From positions 1 through 38,594 of the forward strand of contig JAJTED010000004.1 in NCBI GenBank assembly GCA_021300535.1: 38,594 bases of DNA. The letters run 5' to 3'. Origin of the DNA: Planctomycetaceae bacterium (GTDB lineage: Bacteria; Planctomycetota; Planctomycetia; Pirellulales; UBA1268). How positions within the stretch are numbered: the stretch's first letter is position 1; every line of letters begins with the position of its first letter. Made by a program: the position numbers and the translations under genes. Shown one piece after another: positions 35,206-38,594 of the stretch. A model generated the notes under the pieces. It was not told where the DNA came from. It made no database searches and worked only from the letters and a program-made list of their open reading frames with translations.

Positions 35206-35832
35206 CTGTGGCTCTATTCCGGGCTTTGCAGCAGGTTCTGGGTGTGACTGTGCAGGGTTCTTGGCGGGTGCTTGTTCGGCACGCTCTTTTTTTGCCGGTG
35301 TGATCTTGCCGAACAGGTGCCCGCCCACTTGGTCGTGGCTCCAGGTTCCGGCGTATCTGTCCTGGTCGAGCACCACGCGGGCCGAGAACGTTCCCAGCCC
35401 CGGGATACCGACTTTGTCAAGCGTGATGACCGGCGTGTCCCCGGCCCATTTCACTTGGACTGGCACCGGCACCGTGAGGTCCACCTTGCCGTACTTGATT
35501 CGGGAAGTCAGGGCCCAAAGCTCGCCGTTGCCAAGTTTCATCGCCCCCGTGATCACGTACTCTTCTTTTTCGAGTTTGGCGGCGTCTTCTTGGCCATCCA
35601 TCGTGAAGTGCCCGATGAGTTTCCTGTTTGTGACGAGTTTCCGAAACTCCTCTTCACGTCGCGTAGCCTCTTCCGTCTCAAGCATCGAACTGCCAGGTCC
35701 TGGTGCAGGTGCCTCCGGAGTGGCCGCCGCCGCTTCAGTTTGAGTTTCTTTGGCAGAACTCTGGTCGCCCAAGCCAAAGCTCACCAATGCCAGCCAGCAG
35801 AAAACAATCGGGCGAAGGGCAGGGCGGCTCAT
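35131..35832 (-). CDS. Secreted planctomycete-type protein of unknown function with an IS-derived tail
   Basis: A 233-residue protein. AAGGAG lies six bases before ATG 35832, a very good start. The N-terminus MSRPALRPIVFCWLALVSFG is a signal peptide, followed by a Thr/Glu/Ala/Pro-rich linker. The core runs FRKLVTNRKLIGHFTMDGQE, EEYVITGAMKLGNGELWALT, VDLTVPVPVQVKWAGDTPVI, TLDKVGIPGLGTFSARVVLD and TWSHDQVGGHLFGKI, a small beta-rich domain like those of exported planctomycete hypotheticals. After it comes a Lys/Pro/Glu-rich linker. The last 25 or so residues (from about 35205 down) are read from ISL3 transposase DNA in a different frame, so the native C-terminus has been replaced. No enzymatic motif is visible. 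Confidence 0.75.
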   Translation of the reverse strand: MSRPALRPIVFCWLALVSFGLGDQSSAKETQTEAAAATPEAPAPGPGSSMLETEEATRREEEFRKLVTNRKLIGHFTMDGQEDAAKLEKEEYVITGAMKLGNGELWALTSRIKYGKVDLTVPVPVQVKWAGDTPVITLDKVGIPGLGTFSARVVLDQDRYAGTWSHDQVGGHLFGKITPAKKERAEQAPAKNPAQSHPEPAAKPGIEPQEQTGPSAEPKTSSGSGSTGVPSGP

Positions 35833-36040
35833 GGCTGACTCCTTGGGCGTGTATCTCTTGCCGAATGAGCAATCGGCTTAGCCGGTTCATTCTCCGCCGA
35901 AGAGTCTAACAAGGCAGCGGCCGCCCTAGTCCGTGTAGCCGGCCCCATTTTTCCAGTGGCTCGGAGCAGCATGGCGTAGAAGCGCGCAAATGACTCATGT
36001 GACCATTCACCTGCCACCGGTCATCGCGGTCCACTGCGAC
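35833..36040. other. Intergenic region upstream of the secreted-protein gene
   Basis: This holds the ribosome site and presumably the promoter of the minus-strand secreted-protein gene, and the end of the MFS gene. A minus-strand ORF of 62 codons (36017 to 35829) runs through it but has no recognisable product and overlaps the ribosome site, so I do not call it. Confidence 0.45.
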
Positions 36041-36960
36041 TTAGGCCTCGACGCTTTTGTAGCTCCGGTAGGACGGTTCGGGCCCACCGGAAAGTGTGAG
36101 GTAGAGAAGACCCGCCAAAATTAATAGGATCCCCAGCACGTAATTTCCGCTCTCCAGAGTGCCGGTCGCGTCTTTCGCCCACGAGGTGATGAACGATCCG
36201 ACAATGCCGGAAAGGCTGGTGCACGAGTTGAGGAGAGCGATCCCTGCCGCAGCAACCGATCCGGTTAGGAGTGTGCCTGGGAACATCCAGAAGATTGGAA
36301 TCATCGCCATGATTCCCGAAACTCCAATGACCAGGCAGATGAAGGCCACTGGGAAGTAACTGGAAAAGACTCCACTGAGGATCAGACCGACGCCTGCCAG
36401 CGCAGCAGGGATGGCAGCGTGCAGGTTCCGCTCGTTCTTTCGAGCTGAATGCCAACTGTTCAGAACCATGGCTACAGCGCCGAAGGCGTAGGCCAAACCG
36501 ACCAGGAGGCCGTTGTGGAATGGATCCGTAATTCCACCACTCATAATCAACGACGGCATCCAAAACAGCAGGCCATAGTTTCCGGCTGCAAAGAAAAGCG
36601 CGATAACTGCGAGTATCCAGAAGCGTTTGTCTTTAACGGCGCCTGAATAGGAATGTACCTTGGTGACGGCCTCGCGCTCGAGGTCCTGCCGGATCAAATC
36701 GGCTTCCTGAGATGTCAGCCACGTTGAAGCCGCAGGCCTGTCCTGAAGCCAGAAAAACAGAACAATGCCAAGCACCACCGCAGGGATTGCCTCGATCAAC
36801 AGCATCCACTGCCATCCGTTGAGCCCCATGATCTGATGCGTGAACGACATGATCGCGCCGGAGAGAGGTCCCCCAATCATCGAACTCAGTGGTATGCCCA
36901 GCAGAAAAGTCGACAAAATTCGACTCTGGCGGCTTGCTGGAACCCAGTAGTTAATGAATA
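36041..36960 (-). pseudogene. MFS transporter gene (anion:cation symporter type) interrupted by an ISKra4-type element
   Basis: The remaining 305 codons read FINYWVPASRQSRILSTFLL, GIPLSSMIGGPLSGAIMSF, GWQWMLLIEAIPAVVLGIVL, FFWLQDRPAASTWLTSQEAD, then several hydrophobic spans (FWILAVIALFFAAGNYGLLF, GIALLNSCTSLSGIVGSFIT, YVLGILLILAGLLYLTLSGG). This matches the ACS family of the major facilitator superfamily (transporters of tartrate, phthalate and similar organic anions), from about TM4-5 to the C-terminus. About 125 N-terminal residues are missing; the sequence passes into the element's inverted repeat at 36961. The 5' part should lie beyond the right edge. A fused frame continues into the element to 37042, but its first 27 or so codons are element DNA. 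Substrate unknown. Confidence 0.85.
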
Positions 36961-36978
36961 GGGCGTAACTCGCAAATC
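36961..36978 (+). repeat. Left terminal inverted repeat of the ISKra4-type element
   Basis: Eighteen bases identical in reverse complement to 38577-38594. The MFS coding sequence resumes immediately outside it at 36960. Confidence 0.9.
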
Positions 36979-37114
36979 TCGCTTGCCCCGGCCAGAGGAA
37001 CGGTCGTTTTCGCCGTGTTTTCCCGGGCACAAGCCGGCGCAAGCATGCTTTGCTAGCAGATGAAAAAAGTGTTGGTGTGTGGAAAACACCCCATCCTCAC
37101 GGAGGCCCAACGCC

Positions 37115-38575
37115 ATGATCGTGTCACAGGAACGAGCTTTTCTCAACGCCCAGGCTCGGCTCGAAAAAATCCGCCGCTACGTGGAGCAGGCGACGAATTC
37201 CGGGGAGCGGATTGACCGAGTGGAGCGGGAGCTTTTTGGACAGCTTTTGGAGCTTGGCCGGACGCTCTTGCGGGCGTTCGTAGACGGGCAGGGAGACGGA
37301 GACGCGGGGCGGAGCATCGAGATCGATGGCGCGGAGCTCCGCCGCCTCAGCCGCCCCAGGGAACGGCGGTACCTTTCGGTCTTCGGTGAGCTTGCGATCA
37401 AGCGGCGGGTGTACGGCACGCGGGAGGGGCAACGGATCGAGCATGTCCCGCTGGATGCCCGGCTGGGCCTGCCGGAGGGAGAGTTTTCATACGTGCTGAT
37501 GGACTGGCTGCAGCGGCTATGCGTCAAGGAGTCGTTTCGCGAGGCCGTGACCGATCTGCGGGCACTTCTGAACCTTGCGCCGAGCGAGCGGGCCGCCGAG
37601 CAGATGAATCAGCACATGGCTCAGGATGCCGAGATTTTTCAGGCTCATCAGTCGCCGCCCGAACCGGACACCGAGGGCGAAATCCTCGTCGCGACGGCCG
37701 ACGGCAAGGGTGTGCCGATGCGGCGGCCGCTGGAAGAGCGGACGCATCGATCCCGCCCCAGGCGCGGCAAAGGCGAGAAGGCCAACAAGAAGCAGATGGC
37801 TTACGTGGGTGCTGTTTACAGCATCAATCCCTTCCCGCGGTCCGCAGCGGACGTCGTGGACGAGGTATGCCGCAAGCGACGGGCAGAGGATCGGCCGGAG
37901 CCGCAGAACAAACAGATGTGGGCCGAGATGACGCGGTGCCTGGATGACAACGGCGCGACCGGCCGAGAGCGTGTGTTCCTGGAGATGGCGATAGCCTGCA
38001 AAGACCGGGATCCCGACCGCACGAAAACGCTCGTCTGCCTGCTCGACGGCGAGCGGGCCCTCTGGCAGATGGCAGGCGAGTGGTTGCCGAATGCCGTGGG
38101 CGTGCTCGATCTGTTCCATGTGCTCGAGCGACTCTGGACTGCGGCCCACTGCTTCCACTCGGAGGGCAGTCCCGAGGCGGCGGCGTTCGTGTCGCACCGG
38201 CTGACGATGCTGTTGGAGGGTAAGGTTGGGCATGTCATCGGCGGCCTGCGACGACTCCGAGATCGCCATTCCCTCAAAGGCGAGAAACTCAGGCGGATCA
38301 ATGCGGCGATCGCGTACTACGACAACAATCGGGAGCACATGAAGTACGACGAGTACCTCGCGGCCGGCTACCCGATCGGCAGCGGGGTCGCCGAAGGCGC
38401 CTGCCGCCATCTGGTGAAAGACCGCATGGAAGGCACCGGCATGCGGTGGACCGTGCCCGGGGCGCAGGCGATGCTTCACCTGCGGGCCGTCTACCTCAAC
38501 GGCCGATGGGACGAGTTCATCGAGCGCCACGCCGAAACTGAGCAAACTCGGCTATATGGCAAGGCTGCGGCATAG
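37115..38575 (+). CDS. ISKra4-family transposase
   Basis: A 486-residue protein. ATG 37115 has GGAGG (37101-37105) nine bases upstream; a GTG at 37079 is in frame but has no such site. The N-terminal part is helical (MIVSQERAFLNAQARLEKIR). The catalytic core shows VATADGKGVPM with Asp196, VCLLDGERALWQM with Asp311 and GSGVAEGACRHLVKDRMEGT with Glu427, the likely DDE triad. Other family hallmarks are KKQMAYVGAVYSINPFPRSA, LDLFHVLERLWTAAHCFH and GMRWTVPGAQAMLHLRAVYL. It catalyses cut-and-paste movement of the element that surrounds it. The gene is intact and full length for the family, so the element may be active. Confidence 0.9.
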   Translation: MIVSQERAFLNAQARLEKIRRYVEQATNSGERIDRVERELFGQLLELGRTLLRAFVDGQGDGDAGRSIEIDGAELRRLSRPRERRYLSVFGELAIKRRVYGTREGQRIEHVPLDARLGLPEGEFSYVLMDWLQRLCVKESFREAVTDLRALLNLAPSERAAEQMNQHMAQDAEIFQAHQSPPEPDTEGEILVATADGKGVPMRRPLEERTHRSRPRRGKGEKANKKQMAYVGAVYSINPFPRSAADVVDEVCRKRRAEDRPEPQNKQMWAEMTRCLDDNGATGRERVFLEMAIACKDRDPDRTKTLVCLLDGERALWQMAGEWLPNAVGVLDLFHVLERLWTAAHCFHSEGSPEAAAFVSHRLTMLLEGKVGHVIGGLRRLRDRHSLKGEKLRRINAAIAYYDNNREHMKYDEYLAAGYPIGSGVAEGACRHLVKDRMEGTGMRWTVPGAQAMLHLRAVYLNGRWDEFIERHAETEQTRLYGKAAA

Positions 38576-38576
38576 C

Positions 38577-38594
38577 GATTTGCGAGTTACGCCC
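38577..38594 (-). repeat. Right terminal inverted repeat of the ISKra4-type element
   Basis: Eighteen-base complement of the left repeat, beginning one base after the transposase stop codon at 38573-38575. Additional terminal bases beyond the window edge cannot be excluded. Confidence 0.9.

Larger units (their letters stand above)
36961..38594 (+). mobile_element. Complete ISKra4-type insertion sequence
   Basis: An 18-base perfect terminal inverted repeat, gggcgtaactcgcaaatc at 36961-36978 and its complement at 38577-38594, bounds 1,634 bases containing one transposase gene. The right repeat ends exactly on the last base of the window. The element lies in an MFS transporter gene. The target duplication cannot be judged because the right flank is outside. 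Confidence 0.9.

Noticed and set aside
37517-38545. Minus-strand ORF of 342 codons
   Set aside because: Antisense to the ISKra4 transposase.

Overview
The window looks like a high-GC planctomycete chromosome segment, probably Pirellulales-like; that placement is inferred from gene content. The pointers are an LEPR-type N-terminal signature followed by a DUF4347 domain on a giant repeat protein, a BBP7-like outer-membrane barrel, a secreted protein with a planctomycete-like core, and planctomycete-like recombinase and ISKra4 genes.

Region 1 (1 to about 28,650, minus strand) is one uninterrupted reading frame of about 9,550 codons that still has no stop at the left edge. It encodes a giant modular surface protein. 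Order from the N-terminus: LEPR-like signature, DUF4347, a pre-peptidase-like beta domain, two Ig/cadherin-like domains, a LamG-like lectin domain, two C-type-lectin-like domains with EPN motifs, about 15 kb of cadherin-like, Tandem-95 and CSPG-type repeats, then at least thirteen VCBS repeats. Several VCBS repeats carry whole extra domains in loops: a second LamG, an unrecognised domain of about 185 residues, a small domain of about 110 residues, and a seven-unit propeller-like repeat. The long plus-strand ORFs here are antisense shadows.

Region 2 (about 28,650 to 30,620) is a divergent intergenic stretch, a BBP7-like outer-membrane beta-barrel gene, and two nested inverted repeats after it.

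Region 3 (30,620 to 38,594) is a patchwork of mobile and accessory genes. It holds a UPF0175/DUF3368 toxin-antitoxin pair; a DUF433 antitoxin whose DUF5615 toxin is broken by a one-base insertion and by truncation against the tail of a serine recombinase gene; an intact large serine recombinase with a small upstream gene; the 3' end of an ISL3-type transposase that now supplies the C-terminal tail of a secreted protein; and an MFS transporter gene cut by a complete ISKra4-type element whose right inverted repeat ends on the last base of the window.

Most of the biological interest lies in the giant protein. It combines a putative His/Cys caspase-like dyad at the N-terminus, several carbohydrate-binding folds and calcium-binding loops, which suggests a large extracellular adhesion or capture fibre. 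Neither its secretion route nor any link to the adjacent barrel protein can be read from the sequence.
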